Positions 45,690 through 57,084 of a DNA stretch of 64,000 bases are shown here, one piece after another; position 1 is the first letter of the stretch; each line of letters begins with the position of its first letter. Origin of the DNA: Glandiceps talaboti (lineage: Eukaryota; Hemichordata; Enteropneusta; Spengelidae). The DNA is taken from positions 30,653,455-30,717,454 of the forward strand of contig NC_135551.1 in assembly GCF_964340395.1 (NCBI RefSeq). The letters run 5' to 3'. The position numbers and the translations under genes were made by a program. The notes beneath the pieces were generated by a model. That model saw nothing but the letters and a program-made list of their open reading frames with translations, did no database searches and was not told the DNA's origin.

Positions 45690-47350
45690 AATAATGATTT
45701 ATTTATAAAGCGTCAGTATCCACAAAAAATGTGATCAAAGACGCTGTAAGCAAGTCATACAATACAAATATCAGTTAAAAAGCAGTTTTAAAAAGTAAAG
45801 TTTTAACATTGGATTTAAAAGCAGATAAGGTAGGTGACTGACGGATGTTGAGTGGGAGATTATTCCAGAGAGTGGGAGCAGCAACACTAAAAGCATGATC
45901 ACCATATGTCTTAGTATGTGATCGAATGGGGCAGAGTTTGAACTGATCAGCTGACCTTAAATTACGACGTGGAACGTATAGTTCTATCATGTCAGAAAGA
46001 TAAATTGGTCCAAGCCCATGAATGGATTTAAAAATAAGAACTAAAATCTTAAAAACAATACGTTCAGAAACAGGTAACCAATGCAACTGATATAAAATTG
46101 GAGTGATGTGAAAGGTGATTTTGGAACGAGTTACAATTCTAGCAGCAATATTTTGAATACATTGAATACGGTTGATAAGGTACTTTGGAAGCCCAAATAA
46201 AAGTGAATTACATGAATCTATTCGAGATGTAATGAATGCATGAACTAATTGCTCAGTAGCAGGTTGAGATAAATATTTGCGGATAAGCGCAATACGACGC
46301 AAATTAAAAGTGGCAGAACGGCAGATCTGTCCAATATGCGACTTCATTGTCAGACAAGAGTCAAGGATCACTCCAAGGCTCTTGGCCTGACAATGGACGG
46401 GAATCAGAGCATCGCAACACGAATTTCTGTAATCGCTCTAGTGGACAGATCACCCGAAGTAGCAGAAAAAATAACAAATTCAGTCTTATCATCATTCAAA
46501 CACAAGAAATTTTCAGACATCCAAGACCTGACATCAGAAATACAAAGTTCAAGATTAGAAACCATTCTAGCTTCATTATCTATAGTAAAAGACATATAAA
46601 GTGAAGAGTCATCTGCATAAAAACTATAGAGACATCCATGACTTGAAACTAATTCACCTATGGAGAAGTGTACATATTAAAAAGTATAGGTCCTAGAACC
46701 GATCCCTGTGGTACCCCAGTGTCAAGCGGATAGAATGGTGACTGGGTGGAGTTCACAAGTACACACTGACTGCGATTGGAGAGGTAGGACTGAAACTAGT
46801 CTTGCTGCTAGACGTTCAGGCTTTCTTTCGATGCTATAACTATAAGCGAACGAAGTTCGCATGTGAGGGCTTGCCCGAACAGTCTAGCGAATGTCATTTT
46901 CAGACCGGACATTCCATTGAGATTACATTGAGCGGTGGGTTGGGCCATCTATGCATATATATACTTTAATATATTCAATAACCTATGACCTCGGGGAATC
47001 TCTGCATGCAAGTGTTGACAAACACATTTACGTCATTACTATGTCTTATCGGTTTATGGTAATTGTGAGTTTGATGACTGTGTAGACGTTGTCATTCACA
47101 CATTTTAGTTAACGCATTGGTGGTTATTTATACAAGCCCCTCCTTAAGATGAATATGCATGGAAATTTAGCTATTGTCCTCTGTTTGTGCTTGTCGCTAA
47201 TACGGTTCTCTGATTGGCAGTTATTTATATCCTGATAACAGTGTCAAATGCTGCAGAAAGATCAAGCAATACCAAGAAGACATCCCTTTTCTCATCAAGA
47301 GAGAGCAAGATGTCATTTGTTACTTTAACAATGGCTATATTACCTACACT
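45690..47350 (-). mobile_element. Second LINE remnant (5'-truncated) with an internal foreign segment
   Basis: Reads, 5' to 3' on the minus strand: AIVKVTNDILLSLDEKRDVF and LVLLDLSAAFDTV (47,220-47,345); a non-LINE segment (about 46,800-47,220); [16 protein letters not shown] and [16 protein letters not shown] (46,680-46,790); SWMSENFLCLNDDKTEFVIF (46,460-46,530); and the tail domain 45,775-46,371 with LHWLPVSERIVFKILVLIFK and YGDHAFSVAAPTLWNNLPLN. The 3' end is rich in ttataaataaatcattat. A different family from the 42-45 kb LINE, and inactive. Confidence 0.85.
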
Positions 47351-47499
47351 TTAATTTACCTATTCAGAGATATTTTGGCGGACACACCCATTTGCTTGCC
47401 TATTCACTGCCTCATAAATAAATGTATGGTAGGCAAATGAAGTGTACAATTTTGCAAATTGCAACTGCTCCTGAGGTTTGAATGTTCAAAAAAGTCTCT

Positions 47500-47580
47500 A
47501 CATAGAGAGAGAGAGAGAGAGAGTGAGACAGAGAGAGAGAGAGAGAGACTAGAGAGAGAGAGATACAGACAGACAGAAAA
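47500..47580 (+). repeat. (GA)n microsatellite
   Basis: Interrupted GA repeat ending in gacagacag; not coding. Confidence 0.9.
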
Positions 47581-47916
47581 ACAGAGGAAGGCATACACAA
47601 ATACATTTGCATGGCTGTCGTCCAACTCATCTGTAGTTTTAGGGACCGGTCAGTTTCTGCAGCTTAGGGGGATTGGGGGTGGGGGTGATTTTTCCATTGG
47701 ACAGACAAAGTCACTTACCCCCTACCTGTAAAACTGAAAACAGCCCCCCCCCCTCCCGGATATTTGATTGTGTCTCAGAGTGGATGGCTTGACTAAATAC
47801 TACATAAGATGGCATCATACTAAACAAGCAGTCATTTGACTGCAATGGAGGTTTTCAGGGGATTGTTACCAGTCATGGTAGTGTGATGTATAAGTTTGTA
47901 TGAAATATAGTGCCAA

Positions 47917-48835
47917 TGGCATTGTAGGACAACTGTATAATTGACTGAATATTTGCATACCTTTTATTTTTATGTTTATTTATTTGTCTACTAATCACTG
48001 TTGTTATATTTGCAATATAAGGGATCATTTGGCTGTTGCTATGGATGTGGTCTTGTTGCTAGGCACATTTACATACATTTTTTGAATGTTTTATTCAATT
48101 GTCTATTAATACATATTATCTTTGCAATATACAGGATCATTTGGTTGTTGCTATGGGCGTGGTCATGTTGCTAGGCACATTTACATACCTTTCTTGCATG
48201 TTTATTCAATTACCTATACCTATTAATCAATGCTATCTTTGCGATATGCTGTTGCTATGGGCATGGTCTTGTTGCTAGGTTCATTTCCATACATTTTTAA
48301 AATGTCTGAAAATCCGCTATCTTTGTAAAAAAACACCACCATTTAACTGTTGCTATGGGCGTGGTAATGGTTGCTAAGGATATTTGCATACATTTTTGAA
48401 TGTTTACTCACTTGCCTACCTGATGAGGTTGTTATTTGACCAAAATACACTGCCATTTGGTTGTTGCTAGGGGCATGGTTATTGTTGCTAGGGCCAAAAT
48501 GTTTTACAGAAAATCTGCAGCATAACACATCTAATAACATTACAACTAAATTTCAGGCCAATATACCCAGTAGTTTTGGAGTTCATGTTTTTTGACAAAA
48601 ATAACATTTTTTGACCCAAAAATGGCTCTAAGTTGGCTAAATTGCATCATTCCTCAAAAAAATATGCATATGTAAGTCATAGTTGATTATCCACTTACTA
48701 CGTTTGAACAAAATCGGTCAATGAATGTCCAAAATATGGCTCCGGACACACGAATGGATGTATGCATGCATGCACGGACAGACGGACGGATGGACGGAGT
48801 GCAATCTATAAGCCCTCGTCCCGGACGTACTGGCT
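47917..48835 (+). repeat. Dispersed GTTGCTATGGG repeat family, copy 2
   Basis: Starts ggcattgtaggacaact, with five or six units of ttggctgttgctatggg(c/a)(g/a)tggt, then ttttgacaaaaataac text and a terminal (GGAC/GGAT)n tract. Homologous to 40,100-41,400. Confidence 0.75.
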
Positions 48836-48849
48836 GGCTAATTAGCAAC

Positions 48850-49902
48850 TACACAGGCTAAATATATTGAAAAAGAAATTTAATAGCATATTGACTGTAA
48901 AAGGTAGGGGGAACGTTTGAGATGAGAACATTGTAGACCTCTCATGAGGTCCCAAGGGGTCTCCCCTTGAAACGGGAGGTTTTCTGACACATAAAGCCAA
49001 TTTTTAGGGTATTCAGACCCTTTTGAGCAATAATTTCCAAGCTTTTCAAGACAGCACCAACATATAAAAAGCAACTACATAGGGTTGAAATATTAAAAGA
49101 AAGGTTTCATAGCATCTTGACAGTAAGTGCTGGAGGAAGAGCTTGAGGCTGGAATATGTCCACGTCTTGTGGAGGTCCTAGGGTGTCTCCCCTTAGAAGC
49201 TCGAAGGTTTTTACTCTTAATGTAAGTTGTAAATGAGTTTTTCATGACACATAATGGGCCAAGTAGTGTCTGTAACATTGGTATAGTGGCATTACTGTTG
49301 CAGATATAGTAAACTCACTGGTATGTTAGAGAATTTAAGGTCCTTACACCTACTACATGTAATATCTATAATACAAACTGGAATCTGATGATATGTGGTG
49401 ATTTGTAGTGTCGATAACATGTTGTGTCCGAAATAGAAAACATACAATGCGTATTAATCCCTCCATACTGAATAGTAGAATACTTTAGATTAACTTCTTT
49501 AAGTATGTAAACTATCTATACCATTATGGAACTTTCAACTTTTGTCCCAAAGTGCAACATGTGAATCATATTCACCATTGATTGTGAAATACCCAAGTAT
49601 TTACATGACGTATGTTCTGTTACTAGTGTAGTAGGTAATACATTGTACCCCGACTGCTATGCAGGTGCTGGGGGTTGAGGGGTTGGAAAGGGGTGTGCCC
49701 TTCCCATGGTAAGAACTTTTTAAAAAATGAAGGCCTTTTGGAGACCATTTAGAAGTAAAACACCATGCATATGTAAAGTTATGTTTGAGTGCGGACAAGA
49801 AAAAAATATTCCACAGTTCAGACAAAGTCATGCCATTGTAGATTCATGGATTTTGTTCTTCCATCAAAATCAAAAACACACTGACCCGTATCCAAAATTT
49901 AA
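48850..49902. other. Unrecognised, with a diverged duplication of about 230 bp
   Basis: 48,850-49,080 and 49,070-49,240 resemble each other (both contain ...gtctcccctt(g/a)(g/a)aa(a/g)... after a gaggtcc string). No gene seen. Confidence 0.45.
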
Positions 49903-50484
49903 CAAGCGACCTATCGGTCAGAATAGCTCCGCTGTTTTTTTGTTGTTGTTGTTTTTTTATTTTTTTTTTTATTTTGGTGACATGTAGAAGTGGTTCAGTT
50001 CTTCACTATGCAGTTTTGTTTTAGCGATGTAATAAAGTGGTTACTGGTTTCATATGATGTCTCACTATAAAACACATTTTACACAGAAGTTGGTAATGTA
50101 TTGTACTTTTATACCATAGTCACCATTTTATAACAAAAATCTACTGTTATGAAAAATTGCACAAAATCTCTGAAAAAAAATGACTGGGAAATGCACACAA
50201 GAAAAAGAAAAAAAAGAGGATTTTGAGGTTGGCTATAAATAATTCCAGTGTCTTACAGCTTTAACCCTGGAAAATGTTAATGATAAATGAAATAAACTAG
50301 GGATCTAAAATAATTTTGAGGCAATTTGAATTTCAATTTTCTAACAAATTTACCAAGTCAACAACATTCAACTTGTACTAGTTGTAGTAGATATATATAG
50401 GGAAGAAATGTATTAATCGCCATCTTAGTTTCCAAGTACCCGGAAGAGAGTCATTCTCAGCCATACGTTACAGTGGTAACACTC
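49903..50484 (+). mobile_element. Element A, left part of copy A
   Basis: Begins caagcgacctatcggtcaga then atagctccgctg, and is homologous base for base to 51,917-52,510. Breaks off at ...gtggtaacactc where the LINE was inserted; it resumes at 54,843. Confidence 0.82.
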
Positions 50485-51916
50485 AGTTCAGTTCAGTTCA
50501 GTTCAGGGATAAGGTACCCAAGATGGATAATAGAAATACCTTTAGTTCAAGAATAATACTAAGGCAGAGCGTCGTACAGGTTTTTGAAAATGTTGACTGA
50601 TGTTGCATTCACCACATGTGATGGTAGACTGTTCCATTTGTCTATGATCCTGGGAGTGAAAAAATATTTCCTTGTATTTAGTCTGACGGATGGCTTTGCA
50701 AGCTTTAAGTTATGACCTCGTGTAGACGTTGATGACATTTGAAATGAGACATTTGCAGGAATCCAGACCATTTAGAATCTTGTATGTCTGTATCATATCA
50801 CCACTAGTCATTCTTTGCTCTAGCGTTGTTAAACCAAAATGATGAAGTCTCTGGTTATATGGCAATTTTCTTAGCTTTGGAACTAGTAGGGTCGCCCGTC
50901 GTTGTACCTTTTCCAATGTGTCAATATCTTTTTGTAGCCATGGTGACCATGCTTGTACACAGTATTCTAGTCTAGGTCTCACTAATTGCGTGTACAGGAA
51001 CTTAATGATGTCTTTCGATTTGTGTGTAATAGTTCTTTTGATAATTCCTAACATGTTGTTTGCTTTTTTCGCTGACTGTATGCAATGAGTAGAAGGTTTT
51101 AGATTTGAGTGGAGTATTACACCAAGATCTTTCTCTTCTTCAGTATGTTGTAGTGGTATGCTGTTCATCTGATAGACATTTGATGGGTTATTTGTACCAA
51201 TATGCATTGATTTACATTTCTTAATATTGAAACTCATTTGCCAATCTTGTGACCACTTGTACAATTTGTCCAGATCTGTTTGTAATGTGTTGGTGTCATT
51301 TCCATCATAAACTGGGCGGTATAGTTTGGTGTCATCAGCAAATTTCTTAACTTTAGACAGCATTCCACAATCAATATCGTTTATATATATCAGGAATAGC
51401 ACGGGACCAAGTACAGACCCTTGAGGTACTCCACTGGTGACCGGTTTCCATGTTGATGATGCACCGTTTATTACTACTAGTTGCTGACGATTGGATAACC
51501 ATGCCTGGACCCAGCGAAGAACTGACCCCGATATTCCATGCTTTTCCATTTTGTTTATTAGTCTGACATGAGGAATTTTATCAAATGCTTTTGCAAAGTC
51601 TAGGTAGATAACGTCCACAGGAACTCCATCGTCGGTATATTGAGTTATATCATCTATGAACTCGAGCAGATTAGTAAGGCATGATTTCCCATGTCGAAAG
51701 CCATGTTGTGATCCTTGAATTATATCAAATTTTTATCTAAATGGTGTACAATATTGTCTCTGATGATAGATTCGAGAAGTTTACCACAAACTGCTGTAAG
51801 ACTGATTGGTCTACAGTTGCCAGGTTCAGACTTGCTGCCCTTTTTAAAGACTGCAGGGTAACATTGGCTTTCCTCCAATCCTCAGGAACGTTGCTAGACT
51901 TGAGAGATTCTATAAA

Positions 51917-54313
51917 CAAGCGACCTATCAGTCAGAATAGCTCCGCTGGTTTTTTTTTAATTTAATTTTTTATTTTGGTGACACGTAGAAGTGGTTCAGT
52001 TCTATCAGCTCTTCACTATGCAGTTTTGTTTTAGCGATGCAATAAAGTGGTTAGTGGTTCATATGATGTCTCACTGTAAAACACATTTTACACAGAAGTT
52101 GGTAATGTATTGTACTTTTATACCAGTCACCATTTTATAACAAAAATCTACTGTTATGAAAAATTGCACAAAATCTCAGAAAAAAAATGACTGGGAAATG
52201 CACACAAGAAAAAGAAAAAAAAGAGGATTTTGAGGTTGGCTAAATAATTCCATTGTCTTACAGCTTTAACCCAAGGAAATTTTAATGATGAATGAAATAA
52301 ACTAGGGATCTAAAATAATTTTGAGGCAATTTCAATTTCAATTTCCTAACAAATTTACCAAGTCAACAACATTCAACTTGTACAAGTTGTAGTAGATATA
52401 TATAGGGAAGAAATGTATTAATCGCCATCTTAGTTTCCGGACGGCGACAATCCCCGCCAAGTACCCGAAAGAGAGTCATTCTGGCAGCCATACGTTACAG
52501 TGGTAACACTCGTTCATGTTCTATTACCTTTCATAAAGAAAACACAACGAAATGGTTGAAGTGATCTTTTTTTTAAATTTCTTTTCATCACAACAACAAA
52601 ATCTGCCTGATCAAAAGTGTTGTAAACCGTCTAAACCAGAAAGAATTATCGGACTGGCTAAACTTCCCGATGAACTGGAGTAAGGTCCAAGTCCAAGTAA
52701 GCCTCGATAGTACGTGAGAAAATCGTCTCAAACTAGCGATACAACTTTCAAAATATAACTTGACATGTCTTCATTTGTTAGATTTATACAATTCAAGACG
52801 CGTTTTCACTCGAAAACAACAATTCTGTGAATAATGACACTCTGAACGCAGCGATTTCTCGGACGATGTTACCACTGTAACGTATGGCTGACAACGACTT
52901 GCTTCCGGGTTAGTCCCTCGTGCATCCGGGTACTTGGGATTGTCGCCGTACGGAAACTAAGATGGCGATTAATACATACACCGTCTGATATTTTAATTTA
53001 CGGAGTTTCTTGTGACCGGCGCCTGTCAGCAGACTCGGCCAACTTTTTTTTTCATCATTCCATTGTATTTAAACCTTGTACTTGACATTTCGCAATATTT
53101 ATAATTCTCAACAAAATACCTCAACATGCCTCACTTCGCTCGTACTCAAGCAGCCCCTCGCGGTATGATCACTGATGACATGACGAGAGAACATTTTCGG
53201 ATTTACATGTAAAACGGGGTAAGATACGCAAAACATAATGCAAAGTCTGAAGCCAAATTAAAGTTGTGATTATTTTAATTATTTTTACTTGCCAAATATT
53301 TGCATTTTGGAAATGGCAAGACACGTTCATGTCGTTTAACTTTACATGTGAACTGTCGGCCAATAAACAAAATTTGGTTGATTCACAGTCCGCAGTTAGA
53401 CTGCTCTTGCATAACTTCAACCGCATGCCTTCCTTACGCAAGTTGTCTTAATTCTGGTTCACTGTCACTCCAAATTGCACGACAATATAGAATTAATCAC
53501 AAGTTACATGTTATCTGAAAACATCACATTTTTATAGTGGGTCTGAAGTGAGATTTTAGTGAGTACCAAGAACGTCCTGTGTTGTTACTTGCTGTGGAAA
53601 ATCGCCCGGTCAAATGAGGTCAGCTTCAGCTTCTGGTCGAATCAGGATAGAGTATGCAAATAAGGACGTTGTGGACTGGCTGATTATGTAGAAGGGGTGC
53701 AGAATTTGGATTTGAAGTTTACAACCCTGTTTCGAATAAACGCTTGTCACTTCATGCATTTGGGCGCCCAATGCGTAGAATTATGACTATAGCACATATT
53801 ACATTGCTTGTTTGACGTCAATAGTGTCTTTTGAAAAGTGGCAGTTTACTTAAAGTCTCGTCGACTGATTTCCAATATGGCGTCGGTCATTATGCTCATT
53901 AACATATTCATTTTTTTTTCAAATTACAAAAAAAAAATCATAAAAAATAAAAATGAAGATGTGCTGACTTGAAATTAACAAACCTGAGTAAGCTACCCCC
54001 TGCGCATCAACACACCAGATATCAAAGCAATCTGACAATAAGTTTTCACGAAGATGATGAAAATGACATTTTATGAAAAAAAATCATAAAAAATTGAAAA
54101 TGGCACAGATCAACTTGGCATGAACAAATCTGAATAGCCTCCCCCCAGGGAATATGCACACCAAATATCTAAGAATACTGACTGTCACTTTCGGAGAAAA
54201 TAATGAAAATATAAAAGTTTGACGGACACCTATGATTCACTCTACTCTCTATACTCTATACAACTTATACCTAAAGCTACGCTTTCAGCTTTCGCTGACA
54301 GCGGAGCTAAAAA
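51917..54313 (+). mobile_element. Element A, copy B (complete, about 2.4 kb)
   Basis: Inserted in the LINE between the codons of ...LTLF and IESLK. Left end caagcgacctatcagtcaga then atagctccgctg; right end cgctgacagcggagctaaaaa. The inner TAGCTCCGCTG / CAGCGGAGCTA are inverted but sit 21 bp and about 4 bp from the respective ends. Carries a large internal inverted repeat (52,414-52,510 against 52,867-52,977). No transposase is seen, so non-autonomous. Confidence 0.82.
52414..52977. repeat. Long imperfect inverted repeat within copy B
   Basis: tgtattaatcgccatcttag and tttccggacggcgaca at the left are inverted at the right as ctaagatggcgattaataca. The arms extend through ccatacgttacagtggtaac, about 100 bp each around a loop of about 350 bp. 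The ends contain TTAATCGCC, leaving TA or TTAA as possible target duplications, so it could be a separate foldback/MITE nested in the element. Confidence 0.75.
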
Positions 54314-54842
54314 TAGGGTCAGTGGTTTAGCTAGTTGTTTTGCAGCTGTACGTAGAATTTTAGGGGATAATCTATCAGGGCCGGCAGCTTTAGCTGGTGA
54401 CAGTTGTGATAGTTTTTTGTAGACCATTTCCTCAGTAATGTTTAGGGAGTGTAGTTTATCTAGCTCTGGACCATTAAACTTAAAGAAGGATACTGGTGTG
54501 GGAATTTGTGACACGTCGTCAACAGTAAAAACTGACACAAAGAACTCGTTTAATGCATCAGCCATTTCTTGATTTGATTGTAGTTTAGAGCCATGTATGT
54601 CTATCAGGGGGCCTATTTTGTCCTTTGTATGTTGTTTTGCACGGGCATATGCAAAGAAGGCCTTTGGATTGTCCTTTAAATGTTCAACAAGGTTCTTTTC
54701 ATACTGAGTCTTGGCATACTTGATTTCTCTCTTAACTTTGCTTTGCTGTTTGATATATTCATCATAGTCCTCTGATTTCTGTGTCTGGATATAGCTATGC
54801 CACAACTTCCTTTTCTTCCTGACAACTCGTAGCACTGATCTT

Positions 54843-56121
54843 GTTCATGTTCGATTACCTTTCATAAAGAAAACACAACGAAATGGTTGAAGTGATCTTT
54901 TTTTTTAAATTTCTTTTCATCACAAAAACAAAATCTGTGTGATCAAAGGTGTTGTAAACTAAACCAGAAAGAATTATCGGACTGGCTAAACTTCCCGCTG
55001 AACTGGAGTAAGGTCCAAGCCTCGATAGTACGTGAGGAAATCGTCTCAAACTAGCGATACAACTTTCAAAATATAACTTGACATGTCTTCATTTGTTAGA
55101 GTTATACAATTCAAGACGGGGTTTCACTTGAAAAAAAACAATTCTGTAAATAATGACACTCTGAACGCAGCGATTTCTCGGATGATGTTACCACTGTAAC
55201 GTATGGCTGGCAACGACTTGCTTCTGGGTTAGTCCCTCGTGCATCCAGGTACTTGGGATTGTCGCCGTACGGAAACTCACATCAGTAATTTTGACGCTGT
55301 AATTTTGCCACCAATATTGATCGTACAAAAACAAAACTCCATAATGAACCACAAAGTACTTTCCCTTTCAAAATGTGATAATTTTAGAAAGAGTATTATC
55401 GTTTTTATTGACGACTGACTCTGTCAAAAATCGTCCCATACACTTCAGTTCAGGCATGCACGACTTCTCACTTGATCATGAGGTGCGTATACTGGAATGA
55501 ACCATTCTGTAGGAGGGTGGAGAATTTGGATTTGAAGTTTACAACCCTGTTTCGAACAAATATTTGTCATTTGGGCGCACAATGCGTAGAATTAAGACTA
55601 CAGCACATATTACATTGCTTGTTTGACGTCAATAGTGTCTTTTGAAAAGTTGCAGTTTACCTAAAGTCTCGCGGACTGATTTCCAATATGGCGGCGGTCA
55701 TAATGCTCATTAACATATTCATTTTTTTTTAAATTACAGAAAAAAAATCATAAAAAATGGAAAAGAAGACGTGCTGACTTGAAATTAACAAATCTAAGTA
55801 AGCTACCCCCTGCTCATCAACAGACCAGATATCAAAGCAATCTGACAAGAAGTTTTCAAGGAGATGATGAAAATGACATTTTATGAAAAAAATCATAAAA
55901 AATTGAAAATGGCACAGATCAACTTGGCATGAACAAATCTGAATAGCCTCCCCCCAGGGAACATGCACACCAAATATCGAAGAATTCTGACTGTCACTTT
56001 CGGATAAGATAATGAAAATATAAAAGTTTGACGGACACCTATGATTCACTCTACTCTCTATACTCTATACAACCTATACCTAAAGCTACGCTTTCAGCTT
56101 TCGCTGACAGCGGAGCTAAAA
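54843..56121 (+). mobile_element. Element A, right part of copy A
   Basis: Resumes gttcatgttcgattaccttt and ends cgctgacagcggagctaaaa. It diverges from copy B at 55,276-55,500, where it carries acatcagtaattttgacgct text instead. This version is the one repeated in the DED units to the right. Confidence 0.8.
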
Positions 56122-56708
56122 AACAGGATGACCCTCCCACTGCCAATTTTGAAACAGGGTAACCCCCCTACTAAACCACTGCTGCAACCCCCCCCCCCAG
56201 CCAAAGGAAATGACTAGTCCCTTAGAAGGTATTGAAGTGAAGTCGCATGACTTTTGTTTAATTTACTCGGTAAACGATCGCTCCTGAGGTTAAATTTGGT
56301 TCAAATCATGAACAAAATATTTCAGCCTCCCCCCCCTTTCAGCCCATCATAATGTTCATGCCCCCCCCCGAACCCTCAATTATTTTAATCCCCCCCCCAT
56401 TTCTCCCAAGCCCCCCTGCCGTAAATTCTGATCCCAGCCATAGAGCAACAGAATCATAACGTGTACTATTTTCTTGGTTTTCTAGTTAACATTTCATCAG
56501 TTTGTGGGCAATTTAATGGCTGGTAAGATGTTTACAGACACATTGATTAATTGTCACATTGTTAAACTTAATTTAAATTCATAATTAAATTCCCTAGAGA
56601 TCATAAGAGACAGGGTTGAATTATGGCTCGATGTGAGACAAAGAGTTGTATAACTATCTATAACTAACCAAAGTTGGACAGTGATTAAAAAATACCAAAG
56701 CTACACAC

Positions 56709-57084
56709 CTGAATCCCAAACAAAGTCAGACTCGTTCGAATTTCTAATCACGATATCTTCCAAATTTTTGCATCCCATCTTCCCAAATACTTCCAATAAC
56801 AACTCAAGGTCATTTGCTGAGATGTGTCCCTTTGTTTCCAATTGATTGAACAGTTGTAAAGCATTGTTAATATCTTCAGACTCTCTGATCGTAAGGTAGT
56901 CTGATGTTAACAACAATTTGAGTCGATGGAACTCCTCTCTCGTTATGTTTTCGTAGAGTTCATTGTACAATAGCTTTAAGCTAGACAGCTTCTTGTTAGT
57001 CGCAGTTTGCTCAGAGTTATTGCTTTTGGACATAGCCTTCCCGTCATCCGTTTTAGACATAGTTGCATCCAACTTTTTCGACAT
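56709..57084 (-). CDS. Death effector domain exon, copy 1
   Basis: ATG at 57,084; 125 codons plus 1 nt, then donor GTGTGT (phase 1). Residues 1-33 are polar and likely disordered, with three M-S-K starts. Residues 34-112 form a death effector domain: LKLLYNELYENITREEFHRL for helices 1-2, then ALQLFNQLETKGHISANDLE and LLLEVFGKMGCKNLEDIV for helices 4-6, the usual L-F-x-x-L-E-x-x-G-x-I-S pattern. DEDs bind other DEDs in caspase/FADD-type apoptotic and inflammatory signalling. The phase-1 end matches the NACHT exon acceptor 17 kb downstream on the same strand, so it is a likely N-terminal exon of that NLR. Translated text is identical in copies 1-3. Confidence 0.82.

Larger units (their letters stand above)
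50485..54842 (-). mobile_element. 5'-truncated LINE inserted in element A, itself interrupted
   Basis: About 1.96 kb of LINE sequence in two parts, 54,314-54,842 (5') and 50,485-51,916 (3'). The 5' part encodes the region before the RT core (AKAAGPDRLSPKILRTAAKQ). The 3' part encodes [73 protein letters not shown] and the tail. The 3' terminus is a (TGAAC)n run abutting element A. The RT core 50,710-51,618 is open, but there is a frameshift near 51,730 and element copy B splits the gene, so it is dead. CR1/L2-like; clade uncertain. Confidence 0.9.

Noticed and set aside
55729-56049. 106-codon minus-strand frame repeated in the DED units (MNHRCPSNFYIFIILSESDS)
   Set aside because: Lies in the element-A right half; broken in unit 2 and copy B, so not maintained.
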